Shown: positions 16,884 through 26,128 of the stretch, piece by piece | How positions within the stretch are numbered: the first letter of the stretch is position 1 | Layout of the letters: each line of letters opens with the position of its first letter | Assembly: GCF_014649495.1 (NCBI RefSeq) | Contig: NZ_BMTD01000003.1 | Coordinates: forward strand, 186,001 to 250,000 | From: Streptomyces filipinensis | Lineage (GTDB): Bacteria > Actinomycetota > Actinomycetes > Streptomycetales > Streptomycetaceae | Direction: 5' to 3' | DNA: 64,000 nucleotides | Notes under the pieces: model-generated | Databases searched by the model: none | What the model saw: only the letters and a program-made list of their open reading frames with translations | Told to the model about the DNA's origin: nothing | Made by a program: the position numbers and the translations under genes

Positions 16884-17795
16884 TTAACCTGCCGCTCGGC
16901 GTCCCCACGCGGTCCCCACCAGCACCAGCGCGCCGCCCGCGAGCCCCGGCGCGCCGAGCCGTTCCCCGCCGAGGGCGATACCGGCCGCGGCGGCCCACAG
17001 CGGCTCGGTGCCGAGCAGCAGACCGACCCGGGACGGCGAGGTGCGGCGGACCGCCCACATCTGCACGAAGAAGGCGAACACCGTGCACAGCGCCGACAGG
17101 AACAGCAGCCCCGCCCAGTCCCGCGCGCCGAACGCCGCCGCGGCCGTCCAGGGCGCGGGGCCGCCGCAGACGGTGGACAGGACGGCGAAGACGGCGACGG
17201 ACGCGCCGAGCTGGACCGTGGTGAGCGGCAGCGCGTCGGCGCCCTGTACTGCCCTGATCCGGGACATGGCGAGGACGTGGAGCGTGCGGGCCAGCGCGGC
17301 GAGCAGCATCAGCAGGTCGCCGGCGCTCGGCCGGGTGAAGCCACCGCCCTGGGTGAGCAGCACCACGCCGAGCACGGAGAGCAGCGCCGCGCCGAGGAAG
17401 CCGGGGGTGGGCCGGGTGCGGGTGACGGCGGCCTCGGCGAGCGGGGTGAAGACCATGGTGAGGCTGATGATGAGCCCCGCGTTGGTCGCCGAGGTGTGCA
17501 CCACCCCGTAGGTCTCCAGCACGAAGATCCCGCTGAGGACCAGCCCGAGCAGGGCCGCGCCGCGCCACTGGGCGGCGGTCAGCGCGCGCAGGGCGCGACG
17601 GGCGATGACGGCCAGGACGGGCAGGGCGAGCGCGAAGCGCAGCACCAGGACGGCCGGCACCGTACGGGCGGTGGTGATGTCCTTGGCCGCGAGATAGCTG
17701 GCACCCCAGCAGACCGCGACGAGCAGTACGGGCAGGTCGGTGTGCCAGGCGCGGCGGGGCGCGGCGGCGGCACCCGGTACGGCGATCGACGACAT
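16884..17795 (-). CDS. EamA/DMT-family transporter (RhaT-like exporter)
   Basis: Predicted 303-residue membrane protein with about ten hydrophobic segments in two EamA repeats; SLTMVFTPLAEA lies at the end of the first and LLGTEPLWAAAAGIALGGERLG in the second. Such proteins usually export amino acids or other metabolites. The ATG at 17795 is chosen because the upstream alternative adds a non-conserved soluble stretch. The gene stands alone between the ribonuclease and a DHFR-like gene, both on the same strand. Substrate cannot be predicted. Confidence 0.88.
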   Translation of the reverse strand: MSSIAVPGAAAAPRRAWHTDLPVLLVAVCWGASYLAAKDITTARTVPAVLVLRFALALPVLAVIARRALRALTAAQWRGAALLGLVLSGIFVLETYGVVHTSATNAGLIISLTMVFTPLAEAAVTRTRPTPGFLGAALLSVLGVVLLTQGGGFTRPSAGDLLMLLAALARTLHVLAMSRIRAVQGADALPLTTVQLGASVAVFAVLSTVCGGPAPWTAAAAFGARDWAGLLFLSALCTVFAFFVQMWAVRRTSPSRVGLLLGTEPLWAAAAGIALGGERLGAPGLAGGALVLVGTAWGRRAAG

Positions 17796-17886
17796 GGGGG
17801 CGGCTCTCCCGGTCTTCGGCGGGGGTGCGCAGACGTCGGCGGCTCGCACGGGGCGCGCTCACCGTACCGGCGGTGACGATCTTCGG

Positions 17887-18513
17887 CTAGGCGTTTTCCG
17901 GGAGCTCGTACGAGCCGTACCGCGGCCTTCCCGCCAGGTCGTACGACTGGAGGGAGACACCGGCGGGGGTGACGCGGCCGGCGGTGTGTGTGAAGGCGGT
18001 CGGTACGGCGCCCTCGGTGAACAGGCGCAGGCCGGTGCCGAGCACCACCGGGAAGGTGGCCAGGTGGAGGGTGTCGACGAGGCCGAGGTCGAGCAGGGAG
18101 CGGACCAGGGCGCCGCTGCCGTGGATCTGGAGCTCGCCGTCGGTGCGCTCCTTGAGAGCGGTGACCTCCTTGGCGAGGTCGCCGCCGATGACGGTGGTGC
18201 CGGACCAGCCGGGGTCGGTGAGGGTGGACGAGGGGACGTACTTCGGCAGGGCGTTCAGCCTGGTGGCGATCGGGTCGGCGGGGTCGGTCATCCTCGGCCA
18301 GTACGACGCGAAGATCTCGTACGTACGGCGGCCGAGCAGGAACGCGCCCGCGCGCGCGAAGACCTCGGTGACGAACCGGCCGAAGTCGTCGTCACCGTAG
18401 GTGAAGCTCCAGCCGCCGTGCTCGAAGCCGCCCCGGGTGTCCTCCCGGGGGCCGCCGGGTGCCTGGTAGACGCCGTCGAGGGTGACGAAGACGGTGGAGA
18501 CGAGCTTGCCCAT
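17887..18513 (-). CDS. DHFR/RibD C-terminal family reductase
   Basis: Predicted 208-residue protein with the dihydrofolate-reductase-like fold: start MGKLVSTVFVTLDGVYQAPGG, then LLGRRTYEIFASYWP, and the NADPH-binding IHGSGALVRSLLDLGLVDTLHLATFPVVLGTGLRLF. The family has many paralogues in Streptomyces and probably reduces small molecules with NADPH; it is not the housekeeping folA. No functional neighbour stands out. Confidence 0.88.
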   Translation of the reverse strand: MGKLVSTVFVTLDGVYQAPGGPREDTRGGFEHGGWSFTYGDDDFGRFVTEVFARAGAFLLGRRTYEIFASYWPRMTDPADPIATRLNALPKYVPSSTLTDPGWSGTTVIGGDLAKEVTALKERTDGELQIHGSGALVRSLLDLGLVDTLHLATFPVVLGTGLRLFTEGAVPTAFTHTAGRVTPAGVSLQSYDLAGRPRYGSYELPENA

Positions 18514-18587
18514 GGCGGGTGCCTTCTTTCCGGGGGCGGGGTCTGTGTCATCAGCTCAGACCCCGCACGCACCCACAACTCATCGGT

Positions 18588-19403
18588 TCAGCCGGAGTGT
18601 GTCGAGAAGAGGCCTCCCGTCGGGCCCTGCTTGTCGCCGCCCTGGGCCTTCTTCAGGGCGTTGGCGAGGGACTCGATGGTGAGGGACTGCAGGATCACCC
18701 GGCCGTTGCCCTCCAGGGTGGCCAGGGACAGGCCCTCGCCGCCGAACACGGCGTTCATGATCCCCTGGCGGTTGAGGCCGCCGACGCGCTGGACGCCGTA
18801 CTGGATGCCCTCCTCGAAGGCGACCACGCAGCCGGTGTCCACCTCGATGCGGCCGCCGAAGTCGGCCGGGTTGAGGTCGATGAAGTTGCCCGCGCCGGCG
18901 ATGATCACCGTGCCGTACCCGGTGAACTTCTCCAGGATGAAGCCTTCGCCGCCGCTCATGCCGGTGCGGCCGCCGGCGAAGGCGATACCGAAGTCGACGG
19001 TGGACTCGGCGGCCACGAAGGCGTCCTTCTCGGCGAACCACGCGCGTGTGCCGTCGAGTTCCAGGGCGCGCATCTCGCCGGGGAGCACGCCGGCGAAGCC
19101 GACCGTGCCCTCGCCGCCCTGGGAGGTGAAGTACTGGAACGCCAGGGACTCGCCCGCGAGCATCCGCTGGCCGACCTGCATGGCGGTGCCCATGGCCTGG
19201 CGCAGCAGCCCGCCCATGCCGCCCCCGCCGCCCTGCCCTTGCTGCCCGCCGTTGCCGGAGGGGCCGGACAGGCGCGTCTCCATGGTGACGTTCGTCGTCT
19301 TGAACAGGAACTTTCCGGCCTCGCAGTACACGGTCTGGCCGGGCTGCAGGTTGACGACCGCCATCTGCATGGCGTTGCCGACGATCTCTTGCTGAAGGGT
19401 CAC
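18588..19403 (-). CDS. AIM24/TIGR00266-family protein
   Basis: Predicted 271-residue protein of the AIM24 family, whose bacterial function is unclear. Characteristic parts include QPGQTVYCEAGKFLFKT near residue 20, a Gly/Gln-rich insert around residues 50-65, and repeated beta strands with GEGFILEKFTGYGTVIIAGAG and IDLNPADFGGRIEVDTGCVVAFEEGI. No signal peptide or membrane segment is seen. It is a single gene, last of the minus-strand run before the allantoicase terminator. Confidence 0.88.
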   Translation of the reverse strand: MTLQQEIVGNAMQMAVVNLQPGQTVYCEAGKFLFKTTNVTMETRLSGPSGNGGQQGQGGGGGMGGLLRQAMGTAMQVGQRMLAGESLAFQYFTSQGGEGTVGFAGVLPGEMRALELDGTRAWFAEKDAFVAAESTVDFGIAFAGGRTGMSGGEGFILEKFTGYGTVIIAGAGNFIDLNPADFGGRIEVDTGCVVAFEEGIQYGVQRVGGLNRQGIMNAVFGGEGLSLATLEGNGRVILQSLTIESLANALKKAQGGDKQGPTGGLFSTHSG

Positions 19404-19486
19404 GTGGAGAAGAACGCGGGAGGCGGACCGGTAAGTTCCAGGGACCGTGAAGCCGGGGCGTCAGCCGGGTCCGTACGGGTGACACG

Positions 19487-19521
19487 CGGGGCGCCCCGGT
19501 GCTGTCCGGGCCGGGGCGCCC
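19487..19521. terminator. Terminator of the allantoin operon
   Basis: A perfect 12-bp inverted repeat (GGGGCGCCCCGG and its complement) with an 11-base loop ends 17 bases past the allantoicase stop. It separates the allantoin genes from AIM24. Confidence 0.7.
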
Positions 19522-19537
19522 CACGCGCGCGGGGGGG

Positions 19538-20668
19538 TCAGCCGCCCAGTTCCTGGTGCCGGGCGGCGTGCTGCGCGGCGCCCTGCTCGGTCAGCGAGCC
19601 GAACAGGCGCAGGCGGGAGATGCCGCCGTCGGGGAAGATGTCGATCCGCGCGTGCGTGCCGACGGCCGGCTCCGGGAGCACGAAGCGGTGGCTGGTGTCG
19701 GGCTGCAGGCGGGTGCGCGGCAGGATCTCGGTCCACTCGCCGTCCGCGCCGTCCTTGACGGAGACGGAGGCCCAGCCGGCGCTGTTGCCCTTCAGGTAGG
19801 CCGTGTCGATCTCGATCGCACGGATGTGCGACTGGGCGGCCAGCTGGTAGCGGATCCAGTCGTTGCCCTGGTCACGGCGGCGGCGGGTCTCCCAGCCGTC
19901 GTCCATCTTGCGGGAGCGGCCCGGCTGGATGGTGTTGGTCGCCGGGGAGTAGAAGAGGTTGGAGGCGTCCTCGACCCGGCCGCCGTTCTCCAGGGCGACC
20001 ACGTCGAAGGTGCCGAGGACCGCGAGCCACTCCGGGTCGGGGACGACCTCGCCGTACACCCGCAGCCGGGCGATGCCGCCGTCGGGGTGCTGGTTGACGC
20101 GCAGGTGCGTGAAGCGCTGTTCGACGGTGACCTCGAAGCCGTTGGCCGCGTGGCCGCCGACGGGCGTGCGCGGGACGAGCGTCGTCCATTTCACGTCGTC
20201 GCCCAGCAGCTCCTCCGGGGACGGGGAGCCGGGCACGGAGGTGGCCTCGACGGAGACCGCCTGGGGGTAGTTGCCGCGGAAGTGGGCGGTGTCGACGACG
20301 ATCCCGCGGATCACACCGGGGGCGCCGAGCCGGACCAGCGCCCAGTCGTGGTCCTCGGCGGTGGGCCACGGGTGCGCGGCGGAGACGCCGCGCCGGCGGC
20401 GGGTCTCCCAGCCGTCCATGATCTTGCCCTTGTGCCCGAAGTGCTCGGGGTCGAACTCGGCCCGCTCGGGCACCAGGAGGTTCTCGCGCTGGGCGAAGAA
20501 CTCGTCGTTGGCGGCGATGACCCCGGCGCCGAGCTGCCGGTCGGCGAGGTTGGCGTACTGGGTGAAGGGGAAGTCGGCGGTGCGGTAGTCCGCGTACGGG
20601 TCGCCGCCTCCGTAGGGGTTCGCGTCGCCGGTGAAGCGAGCCGGTGAAGATTGATGCAGCGCCGTCAC
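19538..20668 (-). CDS. alc: Allantoicase
   Basis: Predicted 376-residue enzyme that hydrolyses allantoate to ureidoglycolate and urea. It contains two related allantoicase repeats, each with a WETRRRR motif (MDGWETRRRRG near residue 87 and MDDGWETRRRRD near 268) and a GxIxRLRxxG motif (GGIARLRVYG, GGISRLRLFG), giving the usual duplicated jelly-roll architecture and usual length. It is the second gene of the allantoin operon, 52 bp after allantoinase on the minus strand, and ends at a strong hairpin. Use of an allantoicase rather than an allantoate amidohydrolase means urea is a product, so urease or equivalent elsewhere is expected. Confidence 0.95.
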   Translation of the reverse strand: MTALHQSSPARFTGDANPYGGGDPYADYRTADFPFTQYANLADRQLGAGVIAANDEFFAQRENLLVPERAEFDPEHFGHKGKIMDGWETRRRRGVSAAHPWPTAEDHDWALVRLGAPGVIRGIVVDTAHFRGNYPQAVSVEATSVPGSPSPEELLGDDVKWTTLVPRTPVGGHAANGFEVTVEQRFTHLRVNQHPDGGIARLRVYGEVVPDPEWLAVLGTFDVVALENGGRVEDASNLFYSPATNTIQPGRSRKMDDGWETRRRRDQGNDWIRYQLAAQSHIRAIEIDTAYLKGNSAGWASVSVKDGADGEWTEILPRTRLQPDTSHRFVLPEPAVGTHARIDIFPDGGISRLRLFGSLTEQGAAQHAARHQELGG

Positions 20669-20720
20669 GGTGATCAGGGGGTCCTTTCCGGAGTCGGCCG
20701 GGTGTGGATGCGGGAGTGGC

Positions 20721-22061
20721 TTACTGGGGGCGGGCGAGCAGCGCGCCCTTCGGCTCGGTGAACTCGCCGCCGTTGACGATGCGTTCGCCGCGCAGCCAGG
20801 TGGACTTCACGACGCCGTACAGGGTCTTGCCGGCGTACGCGGTGACCCGGTTGCGGTGCTGGAGACCGGCCGGGTCGACGGTGAAGGTCTCGTCGGGGGC
20901 GAGGACCGCGAAGTCGGCGTCACGGCCGGGTGCGATCGCGCCCTTGACGGCGTCGAGGCCGGCCAGGGCCGCGGTCCGGGCGGACATCCAGCGGACCACG
21001 TCCTCCAGGGTGTGGCCGCGCTTGCGGGCCTCGGTCCACACGGCGGAGAGGCTGAGCTGGAGGCCGGAGATGCCGCCCCAGGCGGTGGCGAAGTCGTCGG
21101 TCTTCAGGTCGGCGGTGGAGGGCGAGTGGTCGGTGACGACACAGTCGATGGTGCCGTCGGCCAGCGCCTCCCACAGGAGGTCCCGGTTGGCGGCCTCGCG
21201 GATGGGCGGGCAGCACTTGAACTCGCTGGCCCCGTCCGGGACTTCCTCGGCGGTCAGGGTGAGGTAGTGCGGGCAGGTCTCCACGGTGATCTGCACGCCC
21301 TCGGCGCGGGCGGCGCGGATCAGCGGCAGCGCGTCACCGGAGGACAGGTGCAGGACGTGCACGCGCGCGTGGAGACGGCGGGCCTGCGCGATCAGGTTCG
21401 TGATGGCGGTGTCCTCGGCGTCACGCGGGCGGGAGGCGAGGAAGTCGGCGTACCTGGGGCCGCCCTGCTGCGGGGCGGCGGCGAGGTGGTGCGGGTCCTC
21501 GGCGTGCACGATCAGCAGTCCGCCGAAACCGGCGATCTCCGCCAGGGACTGGGCGAGCTGCTCCTGGCCGAGGTGCGGGAACTCGTCCACGCCGGACGGG
21601 GACAGGAACGCCTTGAAGCCGAAGACACCGGCGTCGTGCAGCGGGCGCAGGTCCTTGACGTTGTCCGGCAGGGCGCCGCCCCAGAAGCCGACGTCGATGT
21701 GCGCCTTGTCGCGGGCCACGTCCTGCTTCACCCGCAGGTTCCCGGTGGTCGTGGTCGGCGGGAGGGAGTTGAGCGGCATGTCGATCAGGGTGGTGATGCC
21801 GCCTGCCGCCGCCGCCCGCGTGGCGGTCCAGAAGCCCTCCCACTCGGTGCGGCCGGGGTCGTTGACGTGTACGTGGGTGTCGACCAGGCCGGGCAGCAGG
21901 ACCTGGTCGTCGAGCTCCTCCAGCCGCGCGCCGGCCGGGACCTCGGCGTCGTGCGGCAGGACGGCAGTGATCTTCCCGGCGGACACGGCGACCGCGGCGG
22001 CCCGTGTCCCCTCCGGAGTGATGACGCGCGTCGAGCGCAGGACCAGTTCAGCGTCGGACAC
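20721..22061 (-). CDS. allB: Allantoinase
   Basis: Predicted 446-residue metal-dependent amidohydrolase that opens the allantoin ring to allantoate. It shows the metal motif DTHVHVND near residue 63, a Lys in [10 protein letters not shown] that is probably carbamylated to bridge the two metals, HAED, and VTDHSP with the catalytic Asp. The end matches allantoinases rather than dihydropyrimidinases. GTG at 22061 is the start. It is divergent from allR with a 272-bp regulatory gap and is transcribed with allantoicase. A 17-bp dyad at 22126-22142 lies 65 bp upstream. Confidence 0.95.
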   Translation of the reverse strand: MSDAELVLRSTRVITPEGTRAAAVAVSAGKITAVLPHDAEVPAGARLEELDDQVLLPGLVDTHVHVNDPGRTEWEGFWTATRAAAAGGITTLIDMPLNSLPPTTTTGNLRVKQDVARDKAHIDVGFWGGALPDNVKDLRPLHDAGVFGFKAFLSPSGVDEFPHLGQEQLAQSLAEIAGFGGLLIVHAEDPHHLAAAPQQGGPRYADFLASRPRDAEDTAITNLIAQARRLHARVHVLHLSSGDALPLIRAARAEGVQITVETCPHYLTLTAEEVPDGASEFKCCPPIREAANRDLLWEALADGTIDCVVTDHSPSTADLKTDDFATAWGGISGLQLSLSAVWTEARKRGHTLEDVVRWMSARTAALAGLDAVKGAIAPGRDADFAVLAPDETFTVDPAGLQHRNRVTAYAGKTLYGVVKSTWLRGERIVNGGEFTEPKGALLARPQ

Positions 22062-22125
22062 CCGAACCCCTCTCTGTACCGCCGTTTTACGCCCAGGAAA
22101 CGGGATTTACACTCACGTAACGGAT

Positions 22126-22142
22126 TTCAACGTTCTGTTGAA
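22126..22142. promoter_or_regulatory. Dyad TTCAAC-N5-GTTGAA upstream of allB
   Basis: A perfect 6-bp inverted repeat with a 5-base spacer, TTCAACGTTCTGTTGAA. Near copies lie at 24304-24320 (aceB), 47974-47990 (uraD) and 50751-50767 (catalase). On the minus strand its end supplies TTGAA, which could be the start of the allB -35 box, though no good -10 is evident. Confidence 0.6.
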
Positions 22143-22211
22143 GGAGTCTTCACTCCCACTTCTCCGCCGTCAAGGGGCACACTTCTGGTCAGCACACGAC
22201 CGCACACACTC

Positions 22212-22240
22212 TGGACGTTTCCACAAAGCGGAATTAGAAT
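22212..22240 (+). promoter_or_regulatory. allR promoter with an AllR-type box in the spacer
   Basis: TGGACG (22212-22217) and TAGAAT (22235-22240) are 17 bp apart. The 15-mer TTCCACAAAGCGGAA at 22219-22233 fills the spacer. It belongs to the set TTCCRCANWGCGGAA also seen at aceB, hyi, catalase and gcl, so AllR probably represses its own gene and perhaps the divergent allB. An overlapping GGAATT-AG-AATTCC palindrome follows at 22230-22243. Confidence 0.65.
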
Positions 22241-22333
22241 TCCAGCAAGCAGAACGTAGCTACGTACAAGCAGGGAGTCAACCGGCCGCCGGGTAGGCTT
22301 CTGCCCTCCCGCCAGCCCCGAAAGGAACGCGCC

Positions 22334-23128
22334 GTGCCGACGTCCAGCGCCAGCACCACCGACTCCGCCAAGCCCTCCGCCGGCGGCGGGGTCCAGTCCC
22401 TGGAGCGTGCCTTCGACCTGCTGGAGCGGATGGCGGACGCCGGCGGCGAGGTGGGCCTCAGCGAGCTGTCCGCCACCAGCGGCCTGCCGCTGCCGACCAT
22501 CCACCGGCTGATGCGCACCCTGGTCGCCTGCGGATACGTCCGCCAGCAGCCGAACCGGCGGTACGCGCTCGGCCCCCGCCTCATCCGGCTCGGCGAGTCG
22601 GCGTCCCGGCTGCTCGGCACGTGGGCGCGGCCGTACCTCGCACGGCTGGTCGAGGAGACCGGCGAGACGGCGAACATGGCGCTGCTGGACGGCGACGAGA
22701 TCGTGTACGTGGCCCAGGTGCCGTCGAAGCACTCGATGCGGATGTTCACCGAGGTGGGGCGCCGGGTGCTGCCGCACTCCACCGGGGTGGGCAAGGCACT
22801 GCTCGCCGGGGTGCCGGACGACGAGGTGCGGGCCCTGCTGTCCCGCACGGGCATGCCGGCCGCCACGGAGAAGACCATCACCACGCCGGAGGGCTTCCTC
22901 GCGGCGCTGGAGGACGTACGGCGGACGGGGTACGCCGTCGACGACAACGAGCAGGAGATAGGGGTGCGGTGCCTTGCGGTGTCCGTGCCGGAGTCCCCGA
23001 CGGCCGCGGCGATCTCGATCTCGGGGCCGGCCGGGCGGGTCACCGAGGCGGCCACCGACAAGATCGTGCCGGTGCTGCAGGAGATCGCCCTTGAGCTGTC
23101 CCAGGCGCTGGCGAGTTCGGGCGCCTGA
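22334..23128 (+). CDS. allR: IclR-family repressor of allantoin/glyoxylate genes (AllR)
   Basis: Predicted 264-residue regulator. After a short Ser/Ala-rich tail, residues ~20-80 form the IclR winged HTH (VQSLERAFDLLERMADAGGEVGLSELSATSGLPLPTIHRLMRTL), followed by the effector domain with VGKALLAG and EQEIGVRCLAVSVPE. IclR-type AllR proteins repress allantoin genes and respond to allantoin-pathway metabolites such as glyoxylate or allantoate. Divergence from allantoinase supports the name. GTG at 22334 follows the ribosome site AAAGGAA. A palindrome sits inside its own promoter. Confidence 0.92.
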   Translation: MPTSSASTTDSAKPSAGGGVQSLERAFDLLERMADAGGEVGLSELSATSGLPLPTIHRLMRTLVACGYVRQQPNRRYALGPRLIRLGESASRLLGTWARPYLARLVEETGETANMALLDGDEIVYVAQVPSKHSMRMFTEVGRRVLPHSTGVGKALLAGVPDDEVRALLSRTGMPAATEKTITTPEGFLAALEDVRRTGYAVDDNEQEIGVRCLAVSVPESPTAAAISISGPAGRVTEAATDKIVPVLQEIALELSQALASSGA

Positions 23129-23205
23129 GAGTCCGCAGGGGCGTTCACCGTCGCCGGTGCGGCTGGGTCGTGGTCGTTCGGGCGGTTCCCGCCGGATCGG
23201 CACAC

Positions 23206-23496
23206 CTAGCCCCGCTGCGTCGGCTCCCCGAAGAGATCCACCGCCTCCCGGACGCCCGTCAGGCCCCTCGCCAGGGCGCTGACCGAGCCGATGGCTCCGG
23301 CGATCAGTAACAGCGAGCTGCGCAGGCGGGGGATCTCCGGGCGGCCGTCCGTGGCCATCGCCGCCAGGGCCGCCAGCTCGTCCTCGGCTATGGCGCGGTC
23401 GGGGAACTCGGACGGGAGCGCGGCGAGTTCGCGGCGCAGCCGGGACACCGCGGTCCGCAGCTCCGCCACCCTCGGGTCCTCGCCACTGCCGGTCAC
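23206..23496 (-). CDS. Small hypothetical protein with a TTA codon
   Basis: Predicted 96-residue protein. The first half is charged and probably helical or coiled coil (VAELRTAVSRLRRELAALPSEF). The second half has one hydrophobic stretch, SSLLLIAGAIGSVSALA, which could bind a membrane. Homologues of this type are common small proteins in Streptomyces with no assigned function. Codon 63 is TTA (23310-23308), rare in Streptomyces and read by the developmentally controlled bldA tRNA, so translation may depend on bldA. The GTG at 23496 is the most likely start. Confidence 0.65.
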   Translation of the reverse strand: MTGSGEDPRVAELRTAVSRLRRELAALPSEFPDRAIAEDELAALAAMATDGRPEIPRLRSSLLLIAGAIGSVSALARGLTGVREAVDLFGEPTQRG

Positions 23497-23652
23497 TGGC
23501 CTCTGCCCCAAGCTCCGCAACACAGCCCTCCCCCTCACACGCCGTCGTGCGCGGGCCAGTAAACGCCACCGCGTCCGGGAGCGCCACAGCGCGGACCGAA
23601 ATTCAGCCCAAGGAAACGGGCCGCCGCCGGGCGCGTCAGGTATGCAGGACGC

Positions 23653-24255
23653 ATGACGGACAAGCATCACGAGGAGGTCGCCGGGCTGCTGCTCGCCGCC
23701 GGCGGGGGCAGACGGCTCGGCGGGCGCCCCAAGGCGCTGCTGGAGCACCGGGGGCGCCCGCTGGTCGAGCACGCGGTCGGGGTGCTGCGCGCGGCCGGAT
23801 GCGCGCGCGTACACGTCGTCCTGGGCGCCCGCGCCGGCGACGTGCGGGCGCGGGCCGACCTGACCGGCTGCGTGCTGGTGGACAACTCCGACTGGGCCGA
23901 GGGCATGGGCTCCTCGCTGCGGGCCGGACTGGCCTCGCTGGCCGGCACCGGGGCCCGCGCCGCCCTGGTCAGCCTCGTCGACCAGCCGGGTATCGGGGTG
24001 GCGGCCGTGGCGCGGGTGCTCGGCGCGTACGAGGACGAGAAATCGCTGGTCTCGGCCGCCTACGACGGCACACGCGGGCATCCGGTGCTCTTCGGCGCGG
24101 CCCACTGGCCGGGCATCGCGGCGACGGCCACCGGGGACCGCGGGGCCCGCGCCTACCTGAAGGAGCACGCCGGGCACATCCGGCTCGTGGAGTGCGCGGA
24201 CGTGGCCGAGCCGTTCGACATCGACACCGAGGCCGACCTGCGCCACCTTGAGTGA
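23653..24255 (+). CDS. MobA-like nucleotidyltransferase (probable molybdenum cofactor cytidylyltransferase)
   Basis: Predicted 200-residue NTP transferase. The N-terminal LLLAAGGGRRLGGRPKALLEHRGRPLVEH holds the nucleotide-binding GxGxRxG...PK signature, and SLVDQPG is the conserved Asp/Pro loop of the MobA/MocA/IspD fold. MocA-like enzymes convert molybdopterin to the cytosine dinucleotide form needed by xanthine dehydrogenase. Its place between allR and malate synthase, inside a purine-degradation locus, fits that role, although the xanthine dehydrogenase genes are not in the window. Confidence 0.82.
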   Translation: MTDKHHEEVAGLLLAAGGGRRLGGRPKALLEHRGRPLVEHAVGVLRAAGCARVHVVLGARAGDVRARADLTGCVLVDNSDWAEGMGSSLRAGLASLAGTGARAALVSLVDQPGIGVAAVARVLGAYEDEKSLVSAAYDGTRGHPVLFGAAHWPGIAATATGDRGARAYLKEHAGHIRLVECADVAEPFDIDTEADLRHLE

Positions 24256-24303
24256 AGAGGGTGGCACTGGGCGCCACCTTGCCTCGACCCAGAGAATCTC
24301 GAC

Positions 24304-24344
24304 ATCAACAAACCATTGAAGTTCCACAATGAGGAAACTACTAT
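24304..24344 (+). promoter_or_regulatory. aceB promoter carrying both purine-regulon motifs
   Basis: TTGAAG (24316-24321) and TACTAT (24339-24344) are 17 bp apart. The AllR-type box TTCCACAATGAGGAA occupies 24322-24336, exactly in the spacer. The second motif, ATCAACAAACCATTGAA, occupies 24304-24320 and overlaps the -35. Transcription would start about 90 bp before the ATG. The structure predicts repression by AllR and a second regulator acting at the -35. Confidence 0.68.
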
Positions 24345-24439
24345 CCACTGTTCAGAAGCGCCTGACCGCACAGCGGGCGCTGTTTGCCCTTTTCGTGCCT
24401 CTTGGCACCCGGTGCCACCGCTGAAGGAAGTGACAGCTC

Positions 24440-26065
24440 ATGTCCGCACCAGCGCCGTCTCCGCTGGCCATCGTCGACGCCGAGCCCCTGCCCCGACAGG
24501 AAGAGGTCCTCACGGACGCGGCGCTCGCCTTCGTGGCGGAGCTGCACCGACGGTTCACCCCGCGCCGTGACGAGATCCTCGCCCGCCGGGCCGACCGCCG
24601 CGCCGAGATCGCCCGCACCTCCACGCTCGACTTCCTGCCCGAGACCGCCGCCATCCGCGCGGACGACTCCTGGAAGGTCGCCCCGGCGCCCGCCGCGCTG
24701 AACGACCGGCGCGTCGAGATCACCGGCCCCACCGACCGCAAGATGACCATCAACGCGCTCAACTCGGGCGCACGGGTGTGGCTCGCCGACTTCGAGGACG
24801 CCTCCGCGCCCACCTGGGAGAACGTGGTCCTCGGCCAGGTCAACCTGATCGACGCCTACACCCGCCGCATCGACTTCACCGACCCGGCGTCCGGGAAGTC
24901 GTACGCCCTGCGGCCGAACGAGGAGCTGGCCACCGTCGTCATGCGCCCGCGCGGCTGGCACCTGGACGAGCGGCACCTGGCCGACGCCGACGGCCGTGCC
25001 GTCCCGGGCGCCTTCGTCGACTTCGGCCTGTACTTCTTCCACAACGCCCAGCGGCTGCTGGACCTCGGCAAGGGCCCGTACTTCTATCTGCCGAAGACCG
25101 AGTCGCACCTGGAAGCCCGCCTGTGGAACGACGTGTTCGTCTTCGCGCAGGACTACGTCGGCATCCCGCAGGGCACCGTCCGCGCCACCGTCCTGATCGA
25201 GACGATCACGGCCGCGTACGAGATGGAGGAGATCCTCTACGAACTGCGCGACCACGCCGCGGGGCTGAACGCCGGCCGCTGGGACTACCTGTTCTCGATC
25301 GTCAAGAACTTCCGTGACGGCGGCGCCAGGTTCGTCCTGCCGGACCGCAACGCGGTCACGATGACGGCCCCGTTCATGCGGGCGTACACCGAACTCCTGG
25401 TCCGCACCTGCCACAAGCGCGGCGCGCACGCGATCGGCGGCATGGCGGCCTTCATCCCCTCCCGGCGGGACGCCGAGGTCAACAAGGTGGCCTTCGAGAA
25501 GGTCCGCGCCGACAAGGACCGCGAGGCGAACGACGGCTTCGACGGCTCCTGGGTCGCCCACCCCGACCTCGTCCCGATCGCCATGGAGTCCTTCGACAAG
25601 GTCCTCGGCGACAGGCCGAACCAGAAGGACCGGCTGCGCGAGGACGTCCACGTCGAGGCGGCCGACCTGATCGCCATCGACTCGCTGGACGCGAAGCCGA
25701 CGTACGCCGGGCTGGTCAACGCCGTCCAGGTCGGCATCCGGTACATCGAGGCCTGGCTGCGCGGGCTCGGCGCGGTCGCCATCTTCAACCTCATGGAGGA
25801 CGCGGCCACCGCCGAGATCTCCCGCTCCCAGATCTGGCAGTGGATCAACGCGGGCGTCGAGTTCGAGAACGGCGACCAGGCCACGCCGGAACTGGCCCGC
25901 AAGGTCGCCGCCGAGGTGCTGTCCGGCATCCGCCAGGAGATCGGCGAGGAGGCCTTCGCGGCCGGCCACTGGCAGGAGGCCCACGACCTGCTGCTGCACA
26001 TCTCCCTGGACGACGACTACGCCGACTTCCTGACCCTGCCGGCGTACGAGCAGCTCAAGGGCTGA
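24440..26065 (+). CDS. aceB: Malate synthase A
   Basis: Predicted 541-residue enzyme condensing glyoxylate with acetyl-CoA to malate. Length and sequence fit the A form: WLADFEDASAPTW, VVMRPRGWHLDERH (active-site Arg near residue 172), the metal and glyoxylate region YELRDHAAGLNAGRWDY, and GGMAAFIPSRRD. No isocitrate lyase adjoins it. Together with its promoter motifs this suggests it mainly consumes glyoxylate from allantoin and ureidoglycolate rather than from the classical glyoxylate shunt. The ATG follows the ribosome site AAGGAAG. Confidence 0.96.
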   Translation: MSAPAPSPLAIVDAEPLPRQEEVLTDAALAFVAELHRRFTPRRDEILARRADRRAEIARTSTLDFLPETAAIRADDSWKVAPAPAALNDRRVEITGPTDRKMTINALNSGARVWLADFEDASAPTWENVVLGQVNLIDAYTRRIDFTDPASGKSYALRPNEELATVVMRPRGWHLDERHLADADGRAVPGAFVDFGLYFFHNAQRLLDLGKGPYFYLPKTESHLEARLWNDVFVFAQDYVGIPQGTVRATVLIETITAAYEMEEILYELRDHAAGLNAGRWDYLFSIVKNFRDGGARFVLPDRNAVTMTAPFMRAYTELLVRTCHKRGAHAIGGMAAFIPSRRDAEVNKVAFEKVRADKDREANDGFDGSWVAHPDLVPIAMESFDKVLGDRPNQKDRLREDVHVEAADLIAIDSLDAKPTYAGLVNAVQVGIRYIEAWLRGLGAVAIFNLMEDAATAEISRSQIWQWINAGVEFENGDQATPELARKVAAEVLSGIRQEIGEEAFAAGHWQEAHDLLLHISLDDDYADFLTLPAYEQLKG

Positions 26066-26087
26066 CCCACCGGGCGGTACGGCGCGT

Positions 26088-26121
26088 CGAGCGGCTCCGG
26101 GCAGCGTCCCGGAGCCGCTCG
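26088..26121. terminator. Bidirectional terminator between aceB and the HipA-like gene
   Basis: A perfect 14-bp inverted repeat (CGAGCGGCTCCGGG and its complement) with a 6-base loop lies between two convergent genes, 22 bases past the aceB stop and 8 bases from the other stop. Confidence 0.82.
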
Positions 26122-26128
26122 CGCGCGC

